Shown piece after piece: positions 50,047 through 58,716 of a DNA stretch of 64,000 bases. The notes under the pieces are model-generated. The model did not search any database and was not told the origin of the DNA. It was given only the letters and a program-made list of their open reading frames with translations. This DNA comes from JBEHWX01 sp048498995 (lineage in GTDB: Bacteria; Bacteroidota; Ignavibacteria; OLB7): positions 32,127-96,126 of the forward strand of contig JBEHWX010000009.1 of assembly GCA_048498995.1 (NCBI GenBank), read 5' to 3'. The stretch's first letter is position 1. The number at the start of each line of letters is the position of its first letter. Position numbers and translations under genes: made by a program.

Positions 50047-50463
50047 CGGGAATCGCCTCCGTCGCGTGAGAACGCGATGTCGCGTGAGAACGCGATGTCG
50101 CGTGAGACGCGATCGCGAACGAATGATGTTGAAGGGCGTGGGGGCTCGCCGGCCCACGTTCGTGCCGACACGGGAGAGGGAACGGAAGGCCGTTCCGAGC
50201 TCGGCGGATCACGATCGTGGCATCAAACCTCGGACCACGATCCACTTCCGGACCGTATGTTCATCCCCGGCCCCCATCTCCCCGATCATCCCGGAGCGTC
50301 CGGCGTGAACGCCGCGGAAAGGGATGCGCGCGTTCTCCACGGCACGCGTGTTTCGGGGGAATGCGTGGTAACGCCCCGGAGCGTCGGGGCTGAAAGGGGG
50401 CCGCTCGGCGCCGTGATGGATGTGGCGCCGGCATATCCGATCCGAATCGAACCGGACAGCATC
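50047..50463. other. Divergent promoter region with direct repeats
   Basis: About 415 bases between the P450 gene (minus) and the GIY-YIG-like gene (plus). It holds the short tandem repeat annotated separately. Otherwise no gene is supported. Confidence 0.5.
50062..50114. repeat. Direct repeats upstream of P450
   Basis: The unit GTGAGAACGCGATGTCGC occurs twice in direct succession and a third time with a shorter form (GTGAGACGCGATCGC), within the 70 bases before the P450 start. It might be a regulator binding array, or simply a slippage product. Confidence 0.6.
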
Positions 50464-50820
50464 ATGGACAAGAAAGCACTCAAGGAACAGTACAAGAACA
50501 CGCCGAAGCCGATCGGAATCTGGCGCGTGTACAACAAGGTGGACGACCTGTCGTTCATCGGAACCAGCGCCAACGTGGACGCGGCGATCAACGGCCAGAT
50601 GGCGCGGCTGAAGTTCGGAGGGCATCCGAACACGCGGCTGCAGAGCGACTGGAACAGGCTCGGTCCCGACGCGTTCGCCTTCGAGGTGCTCGACACGATC
50701 GCGCCGCCGGAGCGTCCGGACTACGATCCGAAGGATGATCTCCGCGCCCTCGAGGAGCTCTGGCTGGAGAAGCTCTCCCCGTACGACGAGCGCGGCTACA
50801 ACGTCCGGCCGAAGCGGTGA
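50464..50820 (+). CDS. GIY-YIG-nuclease-like small protein
   Basis: A 118-residue protein. Residues 17-48, GIWRVYNKVDDLSFIGTSANVDAAINGQMARLKFGGH, match a divergent GIY-YIG core (GIW...FIG) and the following LEVLD and ALEELWLEKLSPYDERGYN fit the later Tyr and Asn-containing part. In this divergent form the canonical catalytic Arg and Glu are not clearly visible. Proteins of this kind are commonly annotated only as GIY-YIG family. The start at 50464 (MDKKALKEQYKN) has a GACAGCATC spacer without a clear Shine-Dalgarno. The gene stands alone on the plus strand, between the P450 and the LanC gene, and breaks their continuity. Confidence 0.75.
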   Translation: MDKKALKEQYKNTPKPIGIWRVYNKVDDLSFIGTSANVDAAINGQMARLKFGGHPNTRLQSDWNRLGPDAFAFEVLDTIAPPERPDYDPKDDLRALEELWLEKLSPYDERGYNVRPKR

Positions 50821-50924
50821 CGATCCGAGGATGATCCCGCCGCGCGATCATCGGCATGCTCCGTGGTGCCTCAATGGCGGAGCGCGCCGATGATCGTGTT
50901 CGCGGCGCCGAGCCGGCGATACGA

Positions 50925-52217
50925 TCACCGGCCGAACAGGAGCAGGCCCGGCACCTGGCCGGGAGCATGGTGGCGGAGGAAGTGATAGCCGACGCCGGAG
51001 GAGCCGATCATCAGCGACGGCGTGGCCCCTTTGGTAGTGATGCCGGAGGGCCATTCGCCGGAGGGAGCGTGGCGCTCTATCAGGCGGCGCGCGTAGTCGT
51101 CGGCGCTCCGGCGGAGGATCGGATCGTCCAGGAGGATGGCGGCGGTCAGAAGCACCTCGATCAGCCCGGCCGCGCCGTGGCAGAGGGAGGTATCGGCCGG
51201 AGGCCCGGAAAGGGCAAGCTCGATGGCGCCGATCGTGGTCGTGACCGCGAGGCGTCCGGAGGCCTCGTAGTGATCGCGATGCGCCGGATCGCCGGCCATG
51301 GCGCGCAGCCGCGCCAGCGCGATGCCCGGAGCGCCGTGGCACCAGGTGGTCTGGAAGGAGCCGGACATCATCCCTCCCTGCATCGCGTGGGGGAATCGGA
51401 CGTCGAGCCAGTTGGCGTGATGCGGGCTGAAGAGGGTGTCCTCGTAGGCGATGGCGCCGCGCGCGGTGGCCAGATACCGCTCGTCGCCGGTGAGCTCGAA
51501 GATGTCGAGCATCGCCACGGCCATGCCGGAGGCGCCATGCGAAAGTCCGCTCCAGGGGGGCGTGGGCATCTGTCCGCCGCTGGCCACGATCGCGTCCCAG
51601 CTGCAGAGTCCGCCCGACCAGACGGCCGTTTCCAGAATCTCGGCGCCGCAGCGGAGCGCCAGCTCGCGGCAGCGCGCGAACCGGTCGTGACGCGCGATCG
51701 CCATCAGCGGCGCGATGGCCCCGGCGCTCCCTCCCATCAGATCGAGCGGATGCGATTCGGACAACGCCCGCTCCACGCCATCGATCGCGCGCTCGATCGA
51801 GGCATCGAATTCATCGTCCCCCGATACTTCCTCGAGCCGCGAGGCGGCATAGGCAACGCCGAGCTCCCCGGACCAGAAGGAGATCCGTGAAGTGTGCGGA
51901 CGCGCGACGGCCGCCGCGTTGCCGAAGGAGCGGCGAATCGCTCCCCTGGCGGTCCGGAGCAGCTCCGGATCGCGCGTGATCGCGAAGAGCTCGATCAGAA
52001 AGAGCGCCACCCCCGCGCTGCCGGCATAGATGCTGGCCACGAGCGCTCCCGAGGCGATCGTGGACGGGCCTTCCTCCAGCTCCGCCCGCCCCATCCAGTT
52101 GCACGCGCTCCCCTGCTCGTCCCAGTACGTTCCCGCGAGGATCTCGCGGCCGATCTTCTCGGCGTTGTCGATGAAGGTCCTGGTCGTGATCTCGACGTCG
52201 ATATCGCTGGCGATCAT
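50925..52217 (-). CDS. LanC-like lanthionine synthetase (zinc cyclase)
   Basis: A 430-residue alpha,alpha-toroid protein of the LanC family. The three key motifs are present: GLSHGASG with the catalytic His227, TTWCHGAPG with zinc ligand Cys293, and TSLCHGAAG with zinc ligands Cys346 and His347. LanC enzymes add Cys thiols to dehydrated Ser/Thr residues and so close lanthionine and methyllanthionine rings. The other toroid repeats (FWSGELGVAYA, LMGGSAGAIAP) are typical. It is the last of three enzyme genes and starts 24 bp after the HopA1-like stop codon, so it should share their transcript. All known ligand positions are kept, so I expect it to be active. Confidence 0.92.
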   Translation of the reverse strand: MIASDIDVEITTRTFIDNAEKIGREILAGTYWDEQGSACNWMGRAELEEGPSTIASGALVASIYAGSAGVALFLIELFAITRDPELLRTARGAIRRSFGNAAAVARPHTSRISFWSGELGVAYAASRLEEVSGDDEFDASIERAIDGVERALSESHPLDLMGGSAGAIAPLMAIARHDRFARCRELALRCGAEILETAVWSGGLCSWDAIVASGGQMPTPPWSGLSHGASGMAVAMLDIFELTGDERYLATARGAIAYEDTLFSPHHANWLDVRFPHAMQGGMMSGSFQTTWCHGAPGIALARLRAMAGDPAHRDHYEASGRLAVTTTIGAIELALSGPPADTSLCHGAAGLIEVLLTAAILLDDPILRRSADDYARRLIERHAPSGEWPSGITTKGATPSLMIGSSGVGYHFLRHHAPGQVPGLLLFGR

Positions 52218-52241
52218 GAATCTTCTCTCCTCGGTCGTGGC

Positions 52242-53333
52242 TCAGTTGCGGTTGGTTCTGCGGTTGCGTCGCGTGGCGCGCGTGCCACGCGTGGTCCATC
52301 CATGGCGGCCGTGGGGCTCCGGGATGCTCACGGCGAGATCGTAGAGATCCTCGGAGCCGGGCGTCAGATGCGGCCGCGTCGGATCGATCCCCTCTTCCCG
52401 GAACAGCTCCGCGGCAACGGCAAGGCGCTCCTCCGGAGCGATGATCCCCCGCTCGTGGCAGGCCCAGAGCGCGCGGGCGATCACGTTGCTCCGCGACTGT
52501 CCGAAGCTGAGGCCGTTCCCCGGATCCTCGGCCACGCCGACCCCCTCGGCCAGGCGTCGCGAGAACATCGGGACCGACGATCGGAGCCCGGCGCCGAGCG
52601 CGCGATGGATATCGACGATGAGGCGGCGCGACCGGGGGAAGTATCGCCGCTCCAGATAGAGCACGCCGGCATCGGCCCGCAGATAGCTCCCCGGCTCGGC
52701 GATCACCTTGGTCCGGAACGGAATCCTCGCCGCGTTGAACGCGCCGGTCGCCAGCGCCATGTACTGCACCGCGGCGTCCGCCTTCAGATGCCAGTAGATC
52801 CTGACGAGCGGATCGGTGGTGTCGCGCGAGGAGGTGCCGTCACCGTCGCCGATCGCGTAGTAGAAGCCGGGGACGAGCAGCCGGAGCTCCTTCATCACCC
52901 AGACCCTGCAGAAGTCGCCGGGAACGGCCTGTCCGGTGCGGGTCATCACGCCGGCCGGCTGCGCCCAGAATGTGACGCGGTCGCGCGTGACGGCGATGCG
53001 TCCATCATCGTCGATCGATTCGATTTTCCATCCCGCCTCCCAGCTCCCCTTTCCGTTGTTGGCCGCCGAGAGGGTGGCGGTGAACTGGCGCTGCGCCAGG
53101 TAATCGGGGGGCGCGTCGACCGGCGAGGATGGACGGACGTAGAGAAGCGCGTAGAGATCCCGCTCCAGATAGTCGAGCAGCGGCGGACGTCCGGCCGACG
53201 GCGCCATCGGCATGGCGCTGAAATCCCGGTACTGTCCGGCGATCGTGTAGCGGTCGTGGGCGTGGATCTCCACGGCCCCCATCATCTCGGCGATATCGTC
53301 GTGCGGACGTTGTTCGATGGTCGTGGCGTTCAT
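52242..53333 (-). CDS. HopA1-family lyase-like protein
   Basis: A 363-residue protein whose core (residues about 177-290) matches the T3SS-effector-HopA1 family: VRIYWHL, AARIPFRTKVIAEPGSYLRADAGVLYLERR and the SVPMFSRRLAEGVGVAEDPGNGLSFGQSRS block. In class V lanthipeptide (lexapeptide, cacaoidin) and thioamitide (thioviridamide) clusters, HopA1-like proteins are the partners of APH-like kinases and are thought to eliminate phosphate from phospho-Ser/Thr. The start (ATG 53333) overlaps the kinase stop codon as ATGA, indicating tight coupling. The C-terminus is unusually basic (TRGTRATRRNRRTNRN). There is no signal peptide, so it acts in the cytosol. Confidence 0.88.
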   Translation of the reverse strand: MNATTIEQRPHDDIAEMMGAVEIHAHDRYTIAGQYRDFSAMPMAPSAGRPPLLDYLERDLYALLYVRPSSPVDAPPDYLAQRQFTATLSAANNGKGSWEAGWKIESIDDDGRIAVTRDRVTFWAQPAGVMTRTGQAVPGDFCRVWVMKELRLLVPGFYYAIGDGDGTSSRDTTDPLVRIYWHLKADAAVQYMALATGAFNAARIPFRTKVIAEPGSYLRADAGVLYLERRYFPRSRRLIVDIHRALGAGLRSSVPMFSRRLAEGVGVAEDPGNGLSFGQSRSNVIARALWACHERGIIAPEERLAVAAELFREEGIDPTRPHLTPGSEDLYDLAVSIPEPHGRHGWTTRGTRATRRNRRTNRN

Positions 53334-54442
53334 ACGCTCACCTCCTGAAAGAGACCGTAGAGGCGGACCTGGCTGGTTTCCGGGTCGGCCAGAAGATTCG
53401 CGCTGATCTGGAGCAGAAGCACCGAGGAGACCGGAAGCGTGGTCGACATCTGCGCCGCCTCGTAGGCGGTCTGCAGCAGCCGGGCGGCCGAGAAGAGCAC
53501 GCTCCGGAGGATCAGCTCCTCGGCCTCGGCCGCGTCGATGTCGGCGGCGGCGCGGTAGGCGCGCCAGAAGACCCGCAGCGCCGACTGGATCACCGGAAGC
53601 GGATGGCGCGCCGTGGCGGACATCTCCTCGGCGGTCGGCATCATCGTGGACATCGAGTTCACCCAGAAGATCACCATGTCCTGCAGCACGCCGGCGATAT
53701 CCCAGGCCGGGTCGCCGATCTGCACCAGCTCCCAGTCGACGATCACGACGCGCTCCTCTTCCCCCTGGCCGTCGCGGATCAGAATGTTGTCCGACTTGAT
53801 GTCGTTGTGGATCACCGTCTCCGGGCGCCATTTCCGGCGGAGGTCGTCGAGGCTGGCGCTGAGCCCGTCCTGCGTCTGCAGGATCTTGAGCGTCTCGTAA
53901 TTGGCCGGGCTGATCGTGGCCAGCAGCTCGGGGCCCGGCTTGTGGACCTGCATCACCCAGGGGACGGAGCGTCGGAGCCAGGCCAGTCTGGGATCCTCGG
54001 CCGCTCCCGGCAGGCGGAAGGTGCGATGGAAGGTGCCGAGCGCGCTCCCGATGCGCCCATGGACGCCGGTCGGGAGCTGTCCCGGCGGAAAGGTGGCCAG
54101 ATGCTCCCAGAGCGGTTTGGCGCGCTCGACGAGCTCCAGCATCACGAGCGCCCGCTCCGGATCGAACCAGACCATGCGTGGCATGATCTCGAGCATCGCG
54201 GCGACCGACGGCTCCTTCTGGCAGAAGTCGTAGAAGGCCGCCTCGCAGCGGAGCGTCTGGTCGCCGCCGGTGGCGAGGTCCGGCTGCTTGATCAGGTATC
54301 CCGGCCGCTCGCGCCGGGTAACGCGGAGGTTCAGGTTGCGTCGCGCGGCGCTGGCGATCGTCAGATCCTCCTCCAGGATCGATCGGACGTCGATGAGCTT
54401 CCGGTCGAGCAGATAGTGCGTGGCGTTGTCGACGTTGAGCAT
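53330..54442 (-). CDS. APH-family kinase-like phosphotransferase
   Basis: A 370-residue aminoglycoside-phosphotransferase/protein-kinase-like protein. The catalytic loop VIHNDIKSDNIL has the Asp214 base and Asn219, and IVDWE supplies the metal-binding Asp236 (DFG equivalent). The N-lobe is shorter and lacks an obvious glycine-rich loop. In class V lanthipeptide and thioamitide pathways such proteins phosphorylate Ser/Thr of the precursor, so that a HopA1-like partner can eliminate the phosphate. It is not likely to be a resistance enzyme, since the neighbours are the HopA1-like and LanC genes. The start MLNVDNATHYLL lies 20 bases after the hairpin that follows the precursor gene. Confidence 0.88.
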   Translation of the reverse strand: MLNVDNATHYLLDRKLIDVRSILEEDLTIASAARRNLNLRVTRRERPGYLIKQPDLATGGDQTLRCEAAFYDFCQKEPSVAAMLEIMPRMVWFDPERALVMLELVERAKPLWEHLATFPPGQLPTGVHGRIGSALGTFHRTFRLPGAAEDPRLAWLRRSVPWVMQVHKPGPELLATISPANYETLKILQTQDGLSASLDDLRRKWRPETVIHNDIKSDNILIRDGQGEEERVVIVDWELVQIGDPAWDIAGVLQDMVIFWVNSMSTMMPTAEEMSATARHPLPVIQSALRVFWRAYRAAADIDAAEAEELILRSVLFSAARLLQTAYEAAQMSTTLPVSSVLLLQISANLLADPETSQVRLYGLFQEVSV

Positions 54443-54462
54443 GAAGGCTGAAGGATGAAATG

Positions 54463-54497
54463 TCGCGGAGGGGCGGGGACCTCCCGTCCCTCCGCGA
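54463..54497 (-). terminator. Intercistronic hairpin after precursor gene (attenuator)
   Basis: A 15-bp GC-rich stem with a 5-nt loop, 60 bases beyond the precursor stop and 20 bases before the kinase start. The T tract after it is weak (CATTTCATCC). This is the common place for a leaky terminator or mRNA-stabilising hairpin in RiPP operons, making far more precursor than enzymes. Confidence 0.75.
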
Positions 54498-54556
54498 ACG
54501 ATGAATGAAGAGCAATGGCGATCAACCGCGGTCGGCGATCGATCGCGACCGGCCGA

Positions 54557-56269
54557 TCAACCGCAGTTGGTCGGGTTGGCGGTATACACCGTCGGGCAGA
54601 CCTTCGGACCGCAGTCGGTCGGGTTGGCGGTCACCACCGTCAGGCAGATCGGTCCGCAGTCGGTCGGGTTGGCCGTGACCACCGTCAGGCAGATCGGGCC
54701 GTGTCCCTCGCATCCGGTCGGGTTTGCCGTGTAGACGGTCGGGCAGACAGGCACGGCGGCCGCGGCCTGTCCCGGCTCGCATCCGGTCGGGTTTGCCGTG
54801 TAGATGGTCGGGCAGATCTTCGGCGGGCACCAGGTCGGCGCGTGCGTGTGGACGGTGATGCACATCGGGGCGGGTTGAGCACGCGCTTGTGGGGCGGCTG
54901 CGCCCAGGGCGGCCTGTGGCGCTCCGGGTTGCGCTCCGGCCGGGCAGGCGCAGGTATGCCACCCGGTCGGTCCGAGGAGCGTGATCTGGCCGGGGTGACA
55001 TGGCTGCGGGCAGGCGCAGGTGTGCCATCCGGTCGGTCCGATCATCGTCGGGGTTCCCGGCGCGCAGACCGGGCCGGGTCCGCAGACGCAGGTCAGGTAG
55101 GCGGTCGGTCCGATCAGCGAGGGATGCTGTCCCGGGATGCAGGCCGGGCCGGGTCCGCAGGTCAGATACGCGGTGGGCCCGAGGAGCGTCGGATGCTGTC
55201 CCGGCTGACAGGCCATGTTGGCCGCTCCGAGTGCCTGGGGCTGTGCTCCCTGCGGCTGGCCGCAGGTGTACCATCCGGTCGGCCCGATCAGCGTCGGCGT
55301 GCCGGGGGCGCAGGCCGGGCCGGGTCCGCAGACGCAGGTCAGGTAGGCGGTCGGTCCGAGCATCGTCGGCGTGCCGGGGGCGCAGGCCGGGCCAGGTCCG
55401 CAGATGCAGGTCAGGTAGGCGGTGGGACCAAGCAGCGACGGATGCTGTCCCGGCTGGCAGGCGGCCGCTCCCGGCGCCGCGCCGAGTGCTCCTCCCTGGG
55501 CCTGATCCGGGCAGGCGCAGGTATGCCATCCGGTCGGCCCGATCACCGTCGGCGTGCCGACCTGGCAGGGGCTGACCGTGCAGGTATACCAGCCGGTGGG
55601 GCCCACGTTCGCGTTGGCCGCGCCGGCGTAGGCGGCGTCGGCCACCGAGGTGGTGCAGCAGACGGTGTGGTTCGGCCCCATGCTCGTGGCCAGGGTGTTG
55701 ATGCAGGTATGCACCGGCCCCATGCTGTTGACGAGCGTGTTGACGCACGGCTGTCCGCCCCCCTGTGCCTGCGGGCCGGTGCTGGTGGCGATGGTGTTGA
55801 TGCAGGTGTGCACCGGGCCCATGCTGGTGACGAGGGTATTGATGCACGGATGCCCCGAGGCGCCCCCGAGATATCCGCTGGCGATCGCCCCCTGCAGATA
55901 GCCGGCCGCCACGCTCTGGCTCTGGACGGTCACCACCTCCACCGGCGTGGTGGCGTCGACGAACACGGTGGTCGGGCTGTTCGGATCATCGCCGGCCGCC
56001 GAGGTGCTCACCACGCCGCTCTTCGGGATCTCGTAGTAGCTCTTGAAGCCGAGGTCGAGATAGAGTCTGATCGAGTCCGGCTTCTTCGACGGGCCGATGT
56101 AGCCGACGAGGGAGACGAGGTTCCGGGTATCATCCGGATCGGTGTGAAGCTTGTCGACCAGCGGATGCGTGCCGAGGTTCGGCGGGGTCGGTGGCGCTTC
56201 CGCGGTTGTCGGCGGCTGCTCCGCCGTCGTCTCCGACTTCGGATCGCTCGGCAGTGGATTCTTTGCCAT
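54557..56269 (-). CDS. Giant multi-core Cys/Thr-repeat RiPP precursor candidate, 570 aa
   Basis: Residues 1-141 have no Cys. They begin with a Pro/Thr/Glu-rich segment (1-35), then NLVSLVGYIGPSKKPDSIR and LYLDLGFKSYYEIPKSGVVS (50-89), then PTTVFVDATTPVEVVTVQ. Residues 142-569 have 41 Cys in three repeat types. Type I (141-205) is C-I/V-N-T-L/I-x-x-S-M/T-GP, four copies. Type II (223-443) is GPTGW(H/Y)TC or GPTAYLTC, nine copies, mostly followed by xC or by GPGPAC, with PG(Q/T)(H/P) linkers. Type III (470-569) is C-P/L-T-V-x-T-A-N-P-T-x-C, six copies. Together with the kinase, HopA1-like and LanC genes directly downstream, this suggests a leader followed by many thioether-forming cores. AAGGAGAG lies before the ATG. 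A repetitive structural protein is the alternative. Confidence 0.8.
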   Translation of the reverse strand: MAKNPLPSDPKSETTAEQPPTTAEAPPTPPNLGTHPLVDKLHTDPDDTRNLVSLVGYIGPSKKPDSIRLYLDLGFKSYYEIPKSGVVSTSAAGDDPNSPTTVFVDATTPVEVVTVQSQSVAAGYLQGAIASGYLGGASGHPCINTLVTSMGPVHTCINTIATSTGPQAQGGGQPCVNTLVNSMGPVHTCINTLATSMGPNHTVCCTTSVADAAYAGAANANVGPTGWYTCTVSPCQVGTPTVIGPTGWHTCACPDQAQGGALGAAPGAAACQPGQHPSLLGPTAYLTCICGPGPACAPGTPTMLGPTAYLTCVCGPGPACAPGTPTLIGPTGWYTCGQPQGAQPQALGAANMACQPGQHPTLLGPTAYLTCGPGPACIPGQHPSLIGPTAYLTCVCGPGPVCAPGTPTMIGPTGWHTCACPQPCHPGQITLLGPTGWHTCACPAGAQPGAPQAALGAAAPQARAQPAPMCITVHTHAPTWCPPKICPTIYTANPTGCEPGQAAAAVPVCPTVYTANPTGCEGHGPICLTVVTANPTDCGPICLTVVTANPTDCGPKVCPTVYTANPTNCG

Positions 56270-57117
56270 GATCTCTCCTTGTGAGGATTTGGATGGTATG
56301 TGTGCTCATGGCGCGCGTGGCCGAAGCCGGCGCGCGTCGATGATGATCGGTGATGGGATGATCGCGCACGGCATGGCAATTCCCCCCGTCATGGTTGACG
56401 GCATGTTTCGGGAATGCGATGGGGAGGAGAAGGAGTGCGCGATCGCGATGCTCCATCGAGATCGCCCGCGACGCGAACATCCGCGCGCGCGCGACCACCG
56501 GGACCGTGATGGCGGCCGGTCACCGGCACATGGAGAGTGGCTCTGCTATGGAAAAAAAATGATGCGAGAAATCGGGATCGTCCGTCGGCGCGCACCGGTG
56601 ACGCTCCGGAGCATTGTCGTCGGGAAATCCCGGTTGTCGAAAACACCGGGCGGATGTTATGTCATGATTGCATGTCGACGCATGGATGCGCGCGACATCC
56701 TCGGCGCGTGCCGCCGCGACCGATCCGGCCGGAAGCTCCGGCATATACGATCGAGACGTGCGTGCATGCGCCATTCAGCCCGCGATGGGGCCGATCCGCG
56801 ATAACGATATCGGAAATGATGAGAACGACGGAATCGATGGGGGGACCTCTGTGACGAGCGCGCCGGAAGTTCGGCTGGTGTGAAGCACGCTCATCGTGAC
56901 CGCCGCAAATGTACGACGCGGCGATAAAATGTCAAGCTGTCGTGCGGAAGATTCCCGATTCTTTGTGCCGGAGGTGATGAGTGCGTGCCACGGAATTCCG
57001 ATGATACATGGTTCGTGCGGTTCACCGGAAGCATCACGCGCGCCGATACGCGCGCCTCGCTACGGCCGATGATCCGGCGGCGACGCCGGGAGGTGATGGC
57101 CGCGCCGCGGACAAGGC
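56270..57117. other. Long non-coding region upstream of precursor gene
   Basis: About 850 bases with no gene I can support. It probably holds the promoter of the precursor operon near its left end. The region has poor codon periodicity and several short A/T-rich spots (around 56550-56680 and 56930). No small precursor-like frame with Cys was seen. Confidence 0.5.
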
Positions 57118-57152
57118 GCGGGGGAGCATGATGGCCATGCACGCTCCCCCGC
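57118..57152 (-). terminator. Hairpin terminator of MBL-fold gene
   Basis: A 10-bp perfect GC-rich stem (57118-57127 with 57143-57152), loop of 15 bases, 63 bases past the stop codon of the MBL-fold gene. It separates that transcription unit from the precursor operon. Confidence 0.6.
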
Positions 57153-57214
57153 CGGCGCCGGCGGATTCACGGATGGAACGTACACCTTCCGCGGCCGCCG
57201 CGTTCGCTGCCTCG

Positions 57215-58699
57215 TCAGGAATTGACGACGGTGTACTCGATCGCGAGCTGATGAGAAGAAACCCGCCCGCAGAATGCCGTCCACTCCGATTTCGATATCA
57301 AGGGCGGGTTCGAGGAGGAATCGGGGGGCTGAGTCTCCTTGTCGGCGATCAGCACGCGCCCTTTCGTCATTTCATCGAGTCGCCCTTTGAGCGGCGGGAA
57401 CGGCATCTTCCACCGCTTCCTTCCGGCCATGTCGAGATCGACGGGAATCATCGCGACGAGATCGCGGTGGGTCATCATCTCCAGCCCTTTTTCGCGCAGC
57501 GTGGCATTGTGGCTGCCGTGGTGCCCCACCTTGTAGAGCACGGTGCGCGCCAGCAGATCGGCCGCGGTGACCGTGACGGCATTTCCACCGGCGTCGGTGA
57601 TGCTCCAGGAGCGATCATGCCACGAGAGCCAGTTGCCCACCTGGGCGTCGGCCGCGAACAGAAGCACCTTTCCCGACTCCACGAGCTCGATGGCCAGCAC
57701 CAGGCTCGTATTGTTGGTGTCGCTGTCGAGCGCCAGCGCCAGATCGGCCCCCGTCTGGAGCCAGTCGGTGTCGATGCGTCGCCAATCCACGGCGTTGTTC
57801 GCCGCGGTCCCGTAATAATGGCGACTGAAAAATGGATGATGCTCCGCCGCCTCCGGGGGAATACCAGCGGCCCGATCGAATGGCGTGCAGATCTCGTCGA
57901 TGGCGAAAGGATCGTCAATCTCTTTTTCAATATTCAGCGCCGCGATGAAGCTTTCCTCCAGCGTGATGTCCAGTGCCATTTCGTAGACCTCCTTTCCCCG
58001 CTTGCTGGGGTTGCTGCGATGGAGAAGCTTCGCGTCCTCCGGGGGACCGAGGACATAGAATCGAACGCCGTCGAGCTCGGGAATATTTCGTGGCGGATCG
58101 GTCGGGCGACAGTAGACCGATGGAGCTCGTTCCTTGATCGAATCGAGCGCCTGTCTGGTTGTTCCGGTCGTCGCGGCTCCCGTTGCTTCCAGCTCGAAGA
58201 ACCCGAGGATCGCGTCGATGCCATCGCGCAGCGCCGCCGATGCCTGATCGTCCAGGCCCTGCAACCTGGTGCTCGTCTCCTTCAGGGCTGCGATACGCGC
58301 CGATCGTTGCGCGCGGAGGGAATTGGCCAGCTCGTTGTCGGGATCCTCCGTCCATGCCAGCCACACTTCGCCGATGGAGAATTTCTTGAATTCCGATTTC
58401 GCCTGCAGAAAGCCGGACACGTGATCGGCATGCTCGTGCGTCACGACAACGACATCGAGCCGCGGCTGTTGGTGAGCTTTCTGCTTCGTGGCCTCGGCGA
58501 TGTCTCTGACCACCTTGATCATATTCCCTTTCCCATCCTCGGTGCCGACGAGCACGCCGCAGTCGATCAGCATGGTGAACGGCGCGCCATGGCGCGTGAA
58601 CGTCAGGAGGAAACAATCGCCGAGCCCGTGTCGGTACATTTTGACTTTTACATCGATGACCTTCGATGCTGATTTTTTAGCGGAGGATGTTCTGCTCAT
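57215..58699 (-). CDS. MBL-fold metallo-hydrolase (ComEC-like type)
   Basis: A 494-residue protein of the metallo-beta-lactamase superfamily. The metal motif THEHADH is at residues 87-93, followed by a later HHGSHNA (VGHHGSHNATLRE) that is typical of the ComEC/Rec2-related stand-alone hydrolases; the N-terminus has GLGDCFLLTF, also characteristic. An insertion between the two halves (about residues 150-300) is charged and mostly helical. There is no signal peptide. Reported roles of such proteins range from DNA-uptake-related nucleases to parts of bacterial conflict systems; none is shown here. It starts 17 bp after the peptidase stop, so the two are one operon. Confidence 0.85.
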   Translation of the reverse strand: MSRTSSAKKSASKVIDVKVKMYRHGLGDCFLLTFTRHGAPFTMLIDCGVLVGTEDGKGNMIKVVRDIAEATKQKAHQQPRLDVVVVTHEHADHVSGFLQAKSEFKKFSIGEVWLAWTEDPDNELANSLRAQRSARIAALKETSTRLQGLDDQASAALRDGIDAILGFFELEATGAATTGTTRQALDSIKERAPSVYCRPTDPPRNIPELDGVRFYVLGPPEDAKLLHRSNPSKRGKEVYEMALDITLEESFIAALNIEKEIDDPFAIDEICTPFDRAAGIPPEAAEHHPFFSRHYYGTAANNAVDWRRIDTDWLQTGADLALALDSDTNNTSLVLAIELVESGKVLLFAADAQVGNWLSWHDRSWSITDAGGNAVTVTAADLLARTVLYKVGHHGSHNATLREKGLEMMTHRDLVAMIPVDLDMAGRKRWKMPFPPLKGRLDEMTKGRVLIADKETQPPDSSSNPPLISKSEWTAFCGRVSSHQLAIEYTVVNS

Positions 58700-58716
58700 G
58701 GCGGTATTCTCCTCGA

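Noticed and set aside
51894..53348. 484-codon plus-strand frame opposite LanC and HopA1-like genes
   Set aside because: No domain; the minus-strand genes have catalytic motifs and overlapping start/stop codons.
53330..54442. Reading the APH-like gene as aminoglycoside resistance
   Set aside because: Its tight coupling to HopA1-like and LanC genes and the precursor-like gene upstream fit a RiPP kinase better; no resistance-specific substrate motif was seen.
54515..56284. Long plus-strand open frame opposite the precursor gene, rich in Arg and Gly
   Set aside because: It is a mirror of the GC-rich repeats; it has no domain, biased Arg/Gly/Ala composition and no ribosome binding site, while the minus strand gives ordered Cys/Thr repeats with a good start.
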